Shown: piece after piece, positions 7,719 through 17,108 of the stretch
Layout of the letters: each line of letters begins with the position of its first letter
Numbering within the stretch: the stretch's first letter is position 1
DNA from: JBHJGP01 sp050331695
GTDB taxonomy: Bacteria > Pseudomonadota > Alphaproteobacteria > Geminicoccales > Geminicoccaceae
NCBI GenBank assembly: GCA_050331695.1
Contig: JBHJGP010000005.1
Span: 1 to 64,000, forward strand
Direction of reading: 5' to 3'
DNA: 64,000 nucleotides
Notes under the pieces: model-generated
Databases searched by the model: none
Seen by the model: only the letters and a program-made list of their open reading frames with translations
What the model was told of the DNA's origin: nothing
Made by a program: the position numbers and the translations under genes

Positions 7719-8029
7719 GCGAGGCCATCGATCTCCAACGGGTGTTCGCCGCCCTGGCGCTCGTCATTGCCCTGATCATCCTGTTCGTTTGGCTGCTCCG
7801 TCTCTGGCAGCGCCACGGCCCGTCGGTCGGTCCCGCCAAGCGGCTGCAGATCGTGGAAATGCAAAGCCTCGGTCCCCGTCAGCGGCTCATTCTCGTCCGC
7901 TGTGACGAACGCGAGCATCTTCTCGCGGCAAGCCCGCAAGAGATCAGGGCGATCGAGAGTTGGGCCGCGAGACCGGCGCCGTCGAACGAAACCGTGACCG
8001 ACGAGGAAGCGACCCATGGCCAGATCTGA
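7715..8029 (+). CDS. fliO: flagellar export-apparatus protein FliO
   Basis: A 104-residue protein with one N-terminal membrane helix (about residues 10-29, ALALVIALIILFVWLLRLW) and a cytoplasmic part with the FliO pattern RLQIVEMQSLGPRQRLILVRCDEREHLLAASP. FliO helps assemble the FliP pore. The GTG at 7715 overlaps the preceding stop. The gene overlaps fliP by 14 bases, the conserved order. Confidence 0.85.
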   Translation: MSEAIDLQRVFAALALVIALIILFVWLLRLWQRHGPSVGPAKRLQIVEMQSLGPRQRLILVRCDEREHLLAASPQEIRAIESWAARPAPSNETVTDEEATHGQI

Positions 8030-8783
8030 GCGATTGATCGGCTGGGGCCTGCGCTCCGCCGTTGGCGTGCTCGCCTTGTTCCTGGTCGAGCCGGCGGCCG
8101 CCCAAAGCCTGACCCTCGATCTCGGCCAAGGCGGCTCCGTCACCTCGCAGATCGTTCAGATCCTGATCCTGATCACGGTTCTGAGCCTCGCCCCCAGCAT
8201 CCTGATCATGGTCACCTCGTTCACCCGGATCGTGGTGGTTCTCTCGTTTCTCAGAACCGCGGTCGGCCTGCAGCAGACCCCGCCCAACGCCGTCCTGATC
8301 AGCCTTGCTCTGTTTCTCACCCTGTTCGTCATGACCCCTGTGTTCGAGCAGGTCTATGAGGACGGGATCAAACCCCTTCTTGAAGACGAGATCGACGAGA
8401 TGCAGGCGTTGGAGCTGGCCTCGGCGCCGGTTCGCGACTTCATGCTCGAGCATGTTCGGGACAAGGATTTGGCGCTGTTCGCCGAGATGGCCGGTATCGA
8501 AGAACTGCAGACGCCGGAGGTGACGCCGATGCGGATCCTGGTGCCGGCCTTCATGATCAGCGAATTGAGGCGAGCGTTCGAGATCGGTTTTCTGATCTTC
8601 ATGCCCTTCGTTATCATCGACATGGTCGTGGCTTCGGTGCTCATGTCCATGGGTATGATGACCCTGCCGCCGGTGATCATCTCCCTGCCGTTCAAACTGA
8701 TCTTTTTCGTTCTGGTCGATGGCTGGTATCTTCTGGCCGGCTCGCTCGTGGAAAGTTATGCCGCCAAACCTCTTGGCCTCTGA
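8016..8783 (+). CDS. fliP: flagellar export-gate protein FliP
   Basis: A 255-residue membrane protein with an N-terminal signal sequence (cleavage near VEPAAAQS) and four further hydrophobic helices. Family signatures are LAPSILIMVTSFTRIVVVLSF, TAVGLQQTPPNAVLISLALF and, near the C-terminus, LRRAFEIGFLIFMPFVIIDMVV. FliP pentamers form the core export gate of the flagellar type III system. Length and motifs are complete. Confidence 0.95.
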   Translation: MARSERLIGWGLRSAVGVLALFLVEPAAAQSLTLDLGQGGSVTSQIVQILILITVLSLAPSILIMVTSFTRIVVVLSFLRTAVGLQQTPPNAVLISLALFLTLFVMTPVFEQVYEDGIKPLLEDEIDEMQALELASAPVRDFMLEHVRDKDLALFAEMAGIEELQTPEVTPMRILVPAFMISELRRAFEIGFLIFMPFVIIDMVVASVLMSMGMMTLPPVIISLPFKLIFFVLVDGWYLLAGSLVESYAAKPLGL

Positions 8784-8827
8784 CCGAGATCGGACCGAAC
8801 GGAGAAGACCAGCCGAATGAACAATCG

Positions 8828-9919
8828 GTGAGCGTCAGCGAGCTTCGGATCGATGGTTACCGCTCGCTCCAGGGGCTGAAACTCGAGATGGGCCGGATCA
8901 CCCTGATTCGGGGCGCCAACGGCGTTGGCAAGAGCAATCTCTATAGAGCGCTGTCCCTGCTCGGCGCCGCCGGCGCCGGGCGGTTGGCGCAAGCCATCGC
9001 CGCCGAGGGTGGAATGACATCCCTGCTCTGGGCCGGTGCCCGCAAAAAGGGCGCAGTACGGGTCGGTCTGGGCGTCGATCTGGACGACTGGCGCTACGAT
9101 CTGGCCCTTGGGCTTCCGGGGCCGACCGAAGGCGCTTTGCCGCTCGATCCCAGGGTCAAGGACGAAACCCTTTCGCTGGTGCTGAGGGGAGGTCGGGCGG
9201 CGGAACTGCTCAAACGCGACGGACCGTCCGCTTGGCTGCGAGACGATGAGGGGCGAAGGCTGGCTTATGAGCGGGTGCTCATGACCTCGGAGAGCGCTCT
9301 GGCCCAGATCCAGGACGCGCGTGCCTTCCCCGAAATCACGATGGTCGCCCGCCGGCTGGCCGACTGGCGTTTTTATCATGATCTGCCGACCGGGCCAGGC
9401 GCACCAGCGCGCATGCCTCAGGTGGCCGTCGCCGCGCCTTCGCTCACAGATGACGGCGGCAATCTGGCGGCGGTCTACGAAACCTTGCGGGTGATCGGTG
9501 ATCCCCACGACTTCGATGAAGCGTTCGAGGATGCCTTTCCGGGCCAGCGGCTGGTCGTGGTCGAGGAGGGAACCAGGCTGAGCTTGGCGATCGAGCGTCC
9601 AGGCCTGTTCCGGCCTTTGGGTGTGGCCGAGTTATCCGACGGCACGCTTCGCTATCTTGGGCTTTTGGGTGCGCTTTTGGGGCACAAGCCCGCCGAGCTG
9701 ATCGTCCTGAATGAACCGGAGACCAGCCTTTACGGCGATCTGGTCGAGGCGCTCGCGCGGTTGGTGGGACGGGCCGCAGCCCGGTCCCAGCTGGTGGTCG
9801 TGACCCACAGCGAAAGCTTGGACCGGGCGGTTTGCGCGGTGGCGGAGAGCGATGACGTCGATCTGAAACGCTATTGGATGGAGATGGAAAACGGTCTGAG
9901 CCGGGTGATGCCGCTCTGA
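8828..9919 (+). CDS. AAA-family (AAA_21) ATPase
   Basis: A 363-residue SMC/RecF-like ATPase. Walker A is RGANGVGKSN at about residues 28-37, the ABC-type signature region lies around ELSDGTLRYLGLLGALL, Walker B is ELIVLNEPETSLYGD, and an H-loop is present in VVTHSE. The N-terminal SELRIDGYRSLQGLKLEMG is typical of the family. No TOPRIM or nuclease domain is fused and no toxin or restriction partner is adjacent, so the role is unknown. The start is a GTG 44 bases after fliP. Confidence 0.75.
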   Translation: MSVSELRIDGYRSLQGLKLEMGRITLIRGANGVGKSNLYRALSLLGAAGAGRLAQAIAAEGGMTSLLWAGARKKGAVRVGLGVDLDDWRYDLALGLPGPTEGALPLDPRVKDETLSLVLRGGRAAELLKRDGPSAWLRDDEGRRLAYERVLMTSESALAQIQDARAFPEITMVARRLADWRFYHDLPTGPGAPARMPQVAVAAPSLTDDGGNLAAVYETLRVIGDPHDFDEAFEDAFPGQRLVVVEEGTRLSLAIERPGLFRPLGVAELSDGTLRYLGLLGALLGHKPAELIVLNEPETSLYGDLVEALARLVGRAAARSQLVVVTHSESLDRAVCAVAESDDVDLKRYWMEMENGLSRVMPL

Positions 9920-9938
9920 GGAGTTGGCTGGTGGCCGG

Positions 9939-9977
9939 TTGACATAGGCCAAAACGTTTATAGAACAAAACAAGAAC
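9939..9977 (+). promoter_or_regulatory. SOS promoter with LexA box for imuA-imuB-dnaE2
   Basis: GAACAAAACAAGAAC at 9963-9977 is an exact alphaproteobacterial LexA operator (GAAC-N7-GAAC). A -35 TTGACA lies at 9939-9944, and a possible -10 TAGAAC at 9961-9966, 16 bases further, overlaps the operator, so LexA would block RNA polymerase directly. The imuA ATG follows five bases after the box. Confidence 0.85.
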
Positions 9978-9981
9978 AAAC

Positions 9982-10734
9982 ATGAGCTCGTCCATGTCCT
10001 CATCCGCTCACAAGCTAGCACAGCTGCGTCGCCGTCTGGCCGCGATCGAAGGCCATGGCGTCCAGCTCGATGCCGCGCCGGCGATGCGTTTCGGCTTGGA
10101 TGAGATCGACCGAAACCTGCCGGGCGGCGGCCTCGCCCCGCGCGCGGTTCACGAGATCGAGGGCAACGCCGCCACCGGTTTCGCCGCCAGCCTTCTGGCC
10201 GCCATGGGACAGCTTCCGGGTTCGTTTGTCTGGTGCCAGCAGACCGGCATCGAGGCGGATCAAGGGCGGCTCTACGGGCCGGGCCTCGCTGCCTCCGGCA
10301 TCGACACCGGGCGATTTTTGGTGGTTCGTGCCGGCGACGACAGGGCCGTGTTCTGGGCCATGGAACAGGCGCTTCGCTGTCCTTCGGTCACGGCCGTGGT
10401 TGGCGAGATCGACCACATCGATCTGTTCGCCAGCCGCCGTCTGCAGCTCGCGGCCGAGGCGGGGGGCGGCACGGGTCTGATCCTGAAACCGCGGGCGCTC
10501 GCCCAAGGGACCGACATCCTACCCAGCGCGGCGGTCACCCGTTGGCGGGTGGAACCTTGTCTTATGAAACCCTCGGGTCCGGCCTTCCGGCCTCCGATCT
10601 GGACCCTCGATCTTTGGCGAAACCGGGCCGGCACGCCCCGGCGATGGACGGTGATGTGGAATGAGCAGACGTTACGTTTCGATCTGGTTGCCTCGCTGGC
10701 CGATCGATCGCTGGCGGTTAGAGACGCGTCGTGA
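9982..10734 (+). CDS. imuA: SOS mutagenesis accessory protein ImuA
   Basis: A 250-residue RecA/SulA-like protein of the ImuA family: FGLDEIDRNLPGGGLAPRAVHEIEG, followed by FVWCQQ and the C-terminal RWTVMWNEQTLRFDLVASLADR. It is the first gene of the damage-inducible imuA-imuB-dnaE2 cassette, which carries out error-prone translesion synthesis. A second ATG at 9994 would leave a slightly longer leader after the LexA box. It overlaps imuB by 74 bases. Confidence 0.9.
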   Translation: MSSSMSSSAHKLAQLRRRLAAIEGHGVQLDAAPAMRFGLDEIDRNLPGGGLAPRAVHEIEGNAATGFAASLLAAMGQLPGSFVWCQQTGIEADQGRLYGPGLAASGIDTGRFLVVRAGDDRAVFWAMEQALRCPSVTAVVGEIDHIDLFASRRLQLAAEAGGGTGLILKPRALAQGTDILPSAAVTRWRVEPCLMKPSGPAFRPPIWTLDLWRNRAGTPRRWTVMWNEQTLRFDLVASLADRSLAVRDAS

Positions 10735-12184
10735 GGGCAGGGCCGCCCATCAGGGCAGGCCTCTCGCCATGATCGAGCCCCAGCAAGGCACCGTCAGAAT
10801 CACCGCTGTCAGTGCCGAGGCCGAGGGCCAGAAGATCACGGCCGGCTTCAAGCTCGCCGATGCCCGGGCGGCCTATCCGGGGCTGATCTGCATTGAGACC
10901 TGCCGTGCCAAGGACCGGCTGGCGCTCGAAGCGCTGGTGCTTTGGTGCGGACGCTACAGCCCCTGGGTGGCGATCGACGGTGACGACGGGCTTCTGATCG
11001 ATATCACCGGTTGCGCGCATCTTTTCGGCGGCGAGAGCCGCCTGTTGGCCGAACTCGGACAAAGGTTTCGTCAGTGGGGTATCGAAGCCCTGATCGCTGC
11101 CGCCGATAGCCAGGCCGCCGCCTGGGCCTGGGCCCGCTACGGCGATGGTGGTGTGCTGCGCTCGGGCGAAACCGAGGCGGGCTTGAAAAACCTTCCCGTC
11201 ATGGCGCTTCGGATCGATCCCGAGGCGGCGGCAAGTCTCTGCCGGCTCGGTCTCAAGCGGGTGGGCGACCTCGCCCTGATGCCGGCATCGCTGCTTCTCA
11301 ACCGCTTCGGCGAAGAGGTGATTTTTCGTCTGTACAAAATGCTGGGCCAACTGACGGAACCCTTCGTGCCCTTGGATCCGCCGGCGATCATTCAGGTGCG
11401 CATGGCCTGGCCGGAGCCGATCGGCCGCCATGACGATATTGAAGCTGCGACTGAGAATTTGCTCATAAAGCTCTGCGAAATATTAGAAAATCAACAAGAG
11501 GGAGCAAGACGGCTCCGGCTTGATCTCTGCCGAATCGACGGTGCGGTTCACAAGCTCGAAATTCTGACCTCAAGACCCAACCGTAAGCCCTTGGCTTTGA
11601 AAAAACTTTTTGTCGAGCGCCTGGACGGTATCGACCTGGGTTTCGGGGTCGAATGCATGCGCCTCGCGGCCGTCGAGACCGATCCGTTGCGCCCTCGGCA
11701 GATTGCCGTCAAGGGTGGCATCGGGGAAGGTGTTGACGGGGAGGAAGCGCTCGCAGACCTGATCGACCGGCTCTCCCTTCGCTTCGGCCCCGACCGGGTG
11801 CTGCGTTTGCAGCCGATCGACAGCCATATTCCCGAGCGCGCGGTCCGCCCGGTGCCGGCGTCGAGGGGGGACGGTTCAAACGGTTGGCCGGCACGGGGCG
11901 CTCGTCCGCTCCGCCTCTTGAGCCAACCCCAATCGTTGCAAGTGATGGCGCCGCTTCCGGACGATCCGCCGCTTAGGATCGGCTGGGGCGGGGCGATGAC
12001 CGCGGTCCATCAGGCGGAAGGGCCGGAGCGAATCGAACCCGAATGGTGGCGGGGCGATAACGAGCGCCGGCGAGATTATTATCGTCTCGACGATGCCCGC
12101 GGGCGCCGGTTCTGGATCTACCGCGAAGGCGCCTACGGCGAGGGCCAGACGCCCGAATGGTTCCTTCACGGCCGCTTCGCTTAA
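10661..12184 (+). CDS. imuB: Y-family polymerase-like protein ImuB
   Basis: A 507-residue protein starting MSRRYVSIWLPRWPIDRWR, the standard ImuB N-terminus. A palm-like segment DGLLIDITGCAHLFGGE and a little-finger region follow, as in Y-family polymerases, but the catalytic acidic residues near the N-terminus are not in place, as in other ImuB proteins. ImuB is therefore regarded as an adaptor linking DnaE2 and ImuA to the sliding clamp. The C-terminal end (GRRFWIYREGAYGE...PEWFLHGRFA) is typical. Confidence 0.92.
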   Translation: MSRRYVSIWLPRWPIDRWRLETRREGRAAHQGRPLAMIEPQQGTVRITAVSAEAEGQKITAGFKLADARAAYPGLICIETCRAKDRLALEALVLWCGRYSPWVAIDGDDGLLIDITGCAHLFGGESRLLAELGQRFRQWGIEALIAAADSQAAAWAWARYGDGGVLRSGETEAGLKNLPVMALRIDPEAAASLCRLGLKRVGDLALMPASLLLNRFGEEVIFRLYKMLGQLTEPFVPLDPPAIIQVRMAWPEPIGRHDDIEAATENLLIKLCEILENQQEGARRLRLDLCRIDGAVHKLEILTSRPNRKPLALKKLFVERLDGIDLGFGVECMRLAAVETDPLRPRQIAVKGGIGEGVDGEEALADLIDRLSLRFGPDRVLRLQPIDSHIPERAVRPVPASRGDGSNGWPARGARPLRLLSQPQSLQVMAPLPDDPPLRIGWGGAMTAVHQAEGPERIEPEWWRGDNERRRDYYRLDDARGRRFWIYREGAYGEGQTPEWFLHGRFA

Positions 12185-12195
12185 GATTCTGTCTG

Positions 12196-15100
12196 ATGTC
12201 CGACTATGCCGAGCTCCAGGTCACCTCGAATTTTTCGTTTCTGAGGGGCGCGTCCCACCCGGACGAATTGGTGGCCCGGGCCCATGAGCTGGGGCTTGAG
12301 GCGATCGCCCTGACCGACCGCAACAGCTTCGCCGGTCTGGTTCGGGCCCATGTCGCTGCGAAGGATCTCGAGATCCGTTTCACCGTCGGCGTCAGGCTCG
12401 ATTTTCTCTGCGGCCGGTCCGTTCTGGCCTATCCCATCGACCGTCCGGCCTATGCCCGCCTGTCCCGACTGATCACCCTGGGGCGGCGGCGTGCGCCCAA
12501 GGGTGAATGCCATCTGAGCCTGGAAGATCTGTATGATTACGGAGATGGCCAGTTGGTGATGGCGCTGGCCGATCCGGACGATCGGACCGCACCGGCCTGG
12601 CTCCGGGATCTCGCGGAAAAATTCGGCGATCGGACCTATCTGGCGGCGAGCCACCTCGGCACCGGTCCCGACCGGGAACGTATCCGAAAGTTGGCGGGCC
12701 TGGCGCAAGCCACCGGAACCCGCCTGGTCGCCACCGGCGACGTCCACTATCACGAGCCCGCCCGCCGGCCGCTCCAGGACGTGCTCGTCTGCATCCGCGA
12801 GCATTACACCCTGGAGGAGGCCGGCTCGCGTCTGTTCGCCAATGGCGAACGTCACCTGAAGCCTCCGGATGAAATGTTTCGTCTGTTCAAAGACTTTCCG
12901 GAAGCGGTTCGTGCAAGTGTTGAGCTCGCTGAGCGCTGCCGGTTTTCCCTCGATGAATTGGCTTACGATTATCCGGTCCAGGGCGAGATCGACGGTCGCA
13001 ACCCGCAACAGCAGTTGGAGCATCTGGTTCGCGAAGGCATCGAGTGGCGTTATCCGGGGGGCGTTCCTGAAGATGTTCAGGCCCAGATTACCCATGAACT
13101 GAAGCTGGTCGCGGAACTGGACTACGCGCCCTATTTCCTCACCGTTCACGACATCGTCCGCTTCGCCCGCTCGCAGGACATTCTCTGCCAGGGGCGGGGG
13201 TCGGCCGCCAATTCCGCGATCTGCTACTGTCTCGGTATCACCTCGATCGATCCGGTGCGTATGGGGCTTTTGTTCGAGCGCTTCGTCAGCGCCGCCCGCA
13301 ACGAACCACCGGACATCGACGTCGATTTCGAGCACCAGCGGCGCGAGGAGGTGATCCAATATATCTACAGAACCTACGGCCGCGACCATGCCGGCATCGC
13401 GGCGACGGTCATCTGCTATCGCTCGCGCAGCGCCGTCCGCGAGGTCGGCAAGGTGTTCGGCCTCTCCATGGACAGTGTCGATGCGCTGGCCAAAACCGTC
13501 TGGGGCTGGAGCACCGACGGGCTGGAGCCTTCGAAACTGGCGGAATCGGGTCTCGACGTCACCGAGCCAAGCCTCATGCGGGTGATTGAGCTATCCAAAG
13601 AACTTCTTGGTTTTCCACGCCATCTCTCCCAGCACACCGGCGGCTTCGTGATCGCCAAAAGCCCTTTATGTGAGCTGGTGCCGGTCGAGAACGCGGCGAT
13701 GGAAGACCGTACGGTGGTCGAGTGGGATAAGGACGATCTCGACGCGCTTGGCATGCTCAAGATCGACGTTCTCGCGCTCGGCATGCTCTCCTGCATCCGC
13801 CGCGCCTTCGATCTCCTGCATGCGCATTACGACATCGCCCACAATCTGGCTTCGGTCCCGCCGGAGGACCCGCTCACCTACGCCATGATCGCCAATGCCG
13901 ATACGCTCGGCGTTTTCCAGATCGAGAGCCGGGCGCAGATGTCGATGCTACCCCGGCTCCGGCCCCGCACCTTCTACGACCTGGTGATCGAGGTCGCGAT
14001 CGTCCGGCCGGGCCCGATCCAGGGCGACATGGTCCATCCCTATTTGCGCCGGCGCAATGGCGAGGAAAGGATCGAGTTTCCGTCCGATGCCTTGAGGGAG
14101 GTCTTGGGCAAGACCCTTGGCGTACCCTTGTTCCAGGAGCAGGCGATGAAAATCGCCATGGTCGCCGGCGGCTTCACGGCCGAGGAGGCCGATCAGCTCC
14201 GGCGCTCGATGGCGAGTTTTCGAAAACTCGGCAAGCTCGAGGATTTTCACGTCAAACTGGTCAACGGCATGGCCGAGCGGGGCTATGACCGGGACTTCGC
14301 GGAACGCTGCTTCAACCAGATCGAAGGTTTCGGCTATTACGGCTTTCCAGAGAGCCATGCCGCCAGCTTCGCGCTTCTGGTCTACGTCTCGGCCTGGCTC
14401 AAATGCCACTATCCGGACGTGTTCGCCGCCGCCATCCTCAACAGCCAGCCGATGGGTTTTTACAAGCCGGCGCAACTGGTTCGTGACGCCCGTGAGCACG
14501 AGGTCGAGGTCCGCCCCGTCGACATCAATCACAGTGACTGGGATTGCACGCTGGAACGGCATGACGGTCACCCCAACGGGCCGAAATGCGCGCTCCGCTT
14601 GGGCTTTCGGGAGGTCAAGGGCCTGGGCGAGCAAGACATGAAGGCTTTGGTCGAGGCGAGGGACGAAGCCTTCCGCGATCCGATTGATCTTCAGGTTCGA
14701 ACCGGCCTTCGCACCTCCGTCCTGGAGCGATTGGCCGAAGCGGATGCGTTCGGCTCGATCGGTCTCGATCGCCGCCAGGCGCTCTGGCGGGTCAAGGGGC
14801 TGAAGGACAAGGCATTGCCTTTGTTCGACCATGCCGAGGCGATGCGGGAGCCGGGCTCCAATCTGCCGCCGATCGCGACAGAACCGCAGATCACCCTGGC
14901 GCCGATGGCCCTGGGCGAAGAGGTGCTCGAGGACTACAGCTGGCTTCGTCTCTCGCTCAAGGCCCATCCATGCCAGGTCTTGAGGCGGGAGTTGCCCCGG
15001 CTTCGCTTCGCCGTCGCGGAGCAGATCCAACGGGTCACGGATCGGACCTGGTTTCGGGCGGCGGGGCTGGTCCTGGTCCGCCAGCGTCCCGGCAGTGCCA

Positions 15101-15438
15101 AGGGTGTCGTCTTCACCACGCTCGAGGATGAGACCGGTGTCGTGAACGTCGTGATCTGGCCGAAACTCATGGAGCGTTTCCGGCCGATCGTCATGACTTC
15201 GAGATTGATGGGGGTCGAAGGTACCGTCCAACGGGAAGGCCAGGTCATCCATCTGGTGGCGAAACGCCTGATCGATTTGACCGGCAAGCTGGATCTCTTG
15301 CAACTCGACGTCGATCAGGCGCGGGCGGCGCTGGAACAGAGCCTGTCCCATGCGGACGAGATCAAGCGTCCGGTTTCCCAGCGCAAATTGCAGAAAACAG
15401 CCGGCGTGGTCATGCCGAAAGGGCGTAATTTCCACTAA
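12196..15438 (+). CDS. dnaE2: error-prone DNA polymerase III alpha DnaE2 (ImuC)
   Basis: About 1080 residues. The PHP domain begins at SDYAELQVTSNFSFLRGASHPDELV. The polymerase active site carries PPDIDVDFEHQRREEVIQY and the conserved GRGSAANSAICYCLGI. The C-terminal OB fold includes GVVFTTLEDETGVVNVVIWP. The ATG at 12196 is chosen because it matches the family N-terminus; an upstream in-frame ATG at 12157 lies inside imuB. It is the polymerase of the SOS mutasome, 11 bases after imuB. Confidence 0.95.
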   Translation: MSDYAELQVTSNFSFLRGASHPDELVARAHELGLEAIALTDRNSFAGLVRAHVAAKDLEIRFTVGVRLDFLCGRSVLAYPIDRPAYARLSRLITLGRRRAPKGECHLSLEDLYDYGDGQLVMALADPDDRTAPAWLRDLAEKFGDRTYLAASHLGTGPDRERIRKLAGLAQATGTRLVATGDVHYHEPARRPLQDVLVCIREHYTLEEAGSRLFANGERHLKPPDEMFRLFKDFPEAVRASVELAERCRFSLDELAYDYPVQGEIDGRNPQQQLEHLVREGIEWRYPGGVPEDVQAQITHELKLVAELDYAPYFLTVHDIVRFARSQDILCQGRGSAANSAICYCLGITSIDPVRMGLLFERFVSAARNEPPDIDVDFEHQRREEVIQYIYRTYGRDHAGIAATVICYRSRSAVREVGKVFGLSMDSVDALAKTVWGWSTDGLEPSKLAESGLDVTEPSLMRVIELSKELLGFPRHLSQHTGGFVIAKSPLCELVPVENAAMEDRTVVEWDKDDLDALGMLKIDVLALGMLSCIRRAFDLLHAHYDIAHNLASVPPEDPLTYAMIANADTLGVFQIESRAQMSMLPRLRPRTFYDLVIEVAIVRPGPIQGDMVHPYLRRRNGEERIEFPSDALREVLGKTLGVPLFQEQAMKIAMVAGGFTAEEADQLRRSMASFRKLGKLEDFHVKLVNGMAERGYDRDFAERCFNQIEGFGYYGFPESHAASFALLVYVSAWLKCHYPDVFAAAILNSQPMGFYKPAQLVRDAREHEVEVRPVDINHSDWDCTLERHDGHPNGPKCALRLGFREVKGLGEQDMKALVEARDEAFRDPIDLQVRTGLRTSVLERLAEADAFGSIGLDRRQALWRVKGLKDKALPLFDHAEAMREPGSNLPPIATEPQITLAPMALGEEVLEDYSWLRLSLKAHPCQVLRRELPRLRFAVAEQIQRVTDRTWFRAAGLVLVRQRPGSAKGVVFTTLEDETGVVNVVIWPKLMERFRPIVMTSRLMGVEGTVQREGQVIHLVAKRLIDLTGKLDLLQLDVDQARAALEQSLSHADEIKRPVSQRKLQKTAGVVMPKGRNFH

Positions 15439-15570
15439 AGGTTTTTTTAACGAGAGACAAAACAGCCCTGAGGTGCGCCAAGCGATCGAATCTTAACCCG
15501 TGTTAACACCTCCACCGGTGCGATCCGTTACCCGTTCTTCCGGACACAAAACGATCCAGAGGAACAGCCG

Positions 15571-16263
15571 ATGCGCTATGGCTTGATCAGCACGGTGCTG
15601 GTGGCGGCAGTCTTTTCGGCAGCGGGCGCCGCGATCTTCACGCCATGGTACGCCACGAGCGATTGCTATTTGCTCCGAGGGCAGGTCGGCCACTTCTCCT
15701 GTGCGGCTGAGGCTTGGGTCGACGGCGACCACCGGGCGGCGGTGCGGACGTGGGAACGGTTGGCTTCTTTCGGCGACAGCGATTCCCAAATTACGCTGGC
15801 CGCCATCTACATCCTGGGCGACGGCGTCGGCCGAAATCCGGAACAGGCCAAAAAGTGGGCCCGCAAAGCTTTCGACAAGGGCAAGGCCGGCGCGTCGAAC
15901 ATTCTGGGTGTCTACCATCTTCAGAACGAAGACTACCGCGAAGCCTTCCACTGGTTCGAGTTGGCGGCCAAGGGCGGCGAACCCGACGCCATCAACAATC
16001 TGGGCTACATGTATTGGAAAGGCTTGGGCGTCGCCAGCGATGCCTACCGCGCCATGGATCTCTTCGCCCGCTCGGCGGCGGAAGGCTATCCGATCGCCAT
16101 GCGCAACATGGGCCTCATCTACGGCGAAGGTGCCGCCGTGCCCCGCGATTATGACCGGGCGCGCCAATGGTTGCGCCGGGCGGAGCGCGCCGGCGATCCG
16201 ACCGCCGCCGACGCGCTCGTCAAATTGGATGAGATCGAGCGGCTCGACCGCCCGGCGCTCTAG
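15571..16263 (+). CDS. Sel1-repeat protein, membrane-anchored or exported
   Basis: A 230-residue protein with an N-terminal hydrophobic segment (residues 4-24) that could be a signal peptide or anchor. Four Sel1-like (TPR-related) repeats follow, at about 71-104, 106-136, 138-172 and 174-208, each with the A..LG..Y..G pattern and a following alpha-helix (for example NNLGYMYWKGLGVASDAYRA). Such proteins usually mediate protein contacts in the periplasm; no partner is evident. It is transcribed alone. Confidence 0.75.
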   Translation: MRYGLISTVLVAAVFSAAGAAIFTPWYATSDCYLLRGQVGHFSCAAEAWVDGDHRAAVRTWERLASFGDSDSQITLAAIYILGDGVGRNPEQAKKWARKAFDKGKAGASNILGVYHLQNEDYREAFHWFELAAKGGEPDAINNLGYMYWKGLGVASDAYRAMDLFARSAAEGYPIAMRNMGLIYGEGAAVPRDYDRARQWLRRAERAGDPTAADALVKLDEIERLDRPAL

Positions 16264-16304
16264 CTGGTCCCTTCCGACGGGATGCGAAAGCTCGAAAACA
16301 GAGC

Positions 16305-16907
16305 CTAAGTGCCTTCCTGGCGGAGTTCGGTCGAGATCATGATGTCGACCGCATCGGAGGTAAGCGGCGCGTAGGCGCCGAGATCGAAGTCGCTCCGCAG
16401 GACCTGCGTGGACGCGCTGAAGGCTGCATATTGGGCGCCCTTGTAAGCGTCTGAGAAGGCGCCGAGGGGGTGCTCGCCTTGGAAGGTCAATTCGACGTCC
16501 AAGGTGACAGGCTTGGTGATCCCCTTGATCGTGAGGTCGCCGTCAACCTGGGCGCTCGAGGCGCCGGTCTGGCGCACGGCTGTGCTAACGAAGGTGATGG
16601 TCGGGTGGTTGGCCGTGTTGAAGAATTGTTCGCCCTTCATGTGGCCGTCGAACAGCTCGAGCCCGGTCCAGACACTGTTCGGGTCGATGCTGACGTCGAC
16701 CTTGGCTTCGGCGATATTGTCGGGGTCGAAAAAAACCGTGCCGTCGACTGTTGTGAACTCGGCGGTCTGATTCGAGATTCCGGCGTGGTTCCACGCGAAA
16801 CGAACTTCCGTGTGACCTGCATCGAAACGGTAGTCGGCCGCGAAACCGGTGCCGCTTACCGCGGTTACGAGGACGCCCGAGATGAGTGCCGCGCGATAGC
16901 TGTTCAT
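16305..16907 (-). CDS. YceI-family periplasmic lipid-binding-like protein
   Basis: About 200 residues with a signal peptide (ALISGVLVTAVSGTGFAA) and the YceI beta-barrel pattern: YRFDAGHTEVRFAWNHAGISNQTAEF, GLELFDGHMKGEQFFNTANHPTITFVST, DLTIKGITKPVTLDVEL. YceI proteins bind isoprenoid or other amphiphilic molecules in the periplasm; the ligand here is unknown. The ATG at 16907 gives a proper signal peptide; the ATG at 16940 would add 11 residues before it. Confidence 0.85.
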   Translation of the reverse strand: MNSYRAALISGVLVTAVSGTGFAADYRFDAGHTEVRFAWNHAGISNQTAEFTTVDGTVFFDPDNIAEAKVDVSIDPNSVWTGLELFDGHMKGEQFFNTANHPTITFVSTAVRQTGASSAQVDGDLTIKGITKPVTLDVELTFQGEHPLGAFSDAYKGAQYAAFSASTQVLRSDFDLGAYAPLTSDAVDIMISTELRQEGT

Positions 16908-17108
16908 GATCCCTATGCTCCTGAGCAAAACCTGTCGCACCTAAAACAATTGCTAGGCGCGAAAACGAAACAATCGGGACCGTTCGATAAACACCGTTCA
17001 CGGAAGCGCCATAATTGATGGAGGCCTGCTGGGCCGTCTTCGTGGTCCTTTTCAACCGACTGTTCTATGGTTGTGTCGGTGCCCCTAACCGATGCGGAGG
17101 ACGGTCCG

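Noticed and set aside
12181..13389. Long minus-strand frame opposite dnaE2
   Set aside because: Antisense of a conserved polymerase gene, with no recognisable protein features or ribosome-binding site.
15493..15507. TTAACCCGTGTTAAC as a CtrA box before the Sel1-repeat gene
   Set aside because: The spacer is six bases instead of seven, so it does not fit TTAA-N7-TTAA; it is a chance palindrome or another factor's site.
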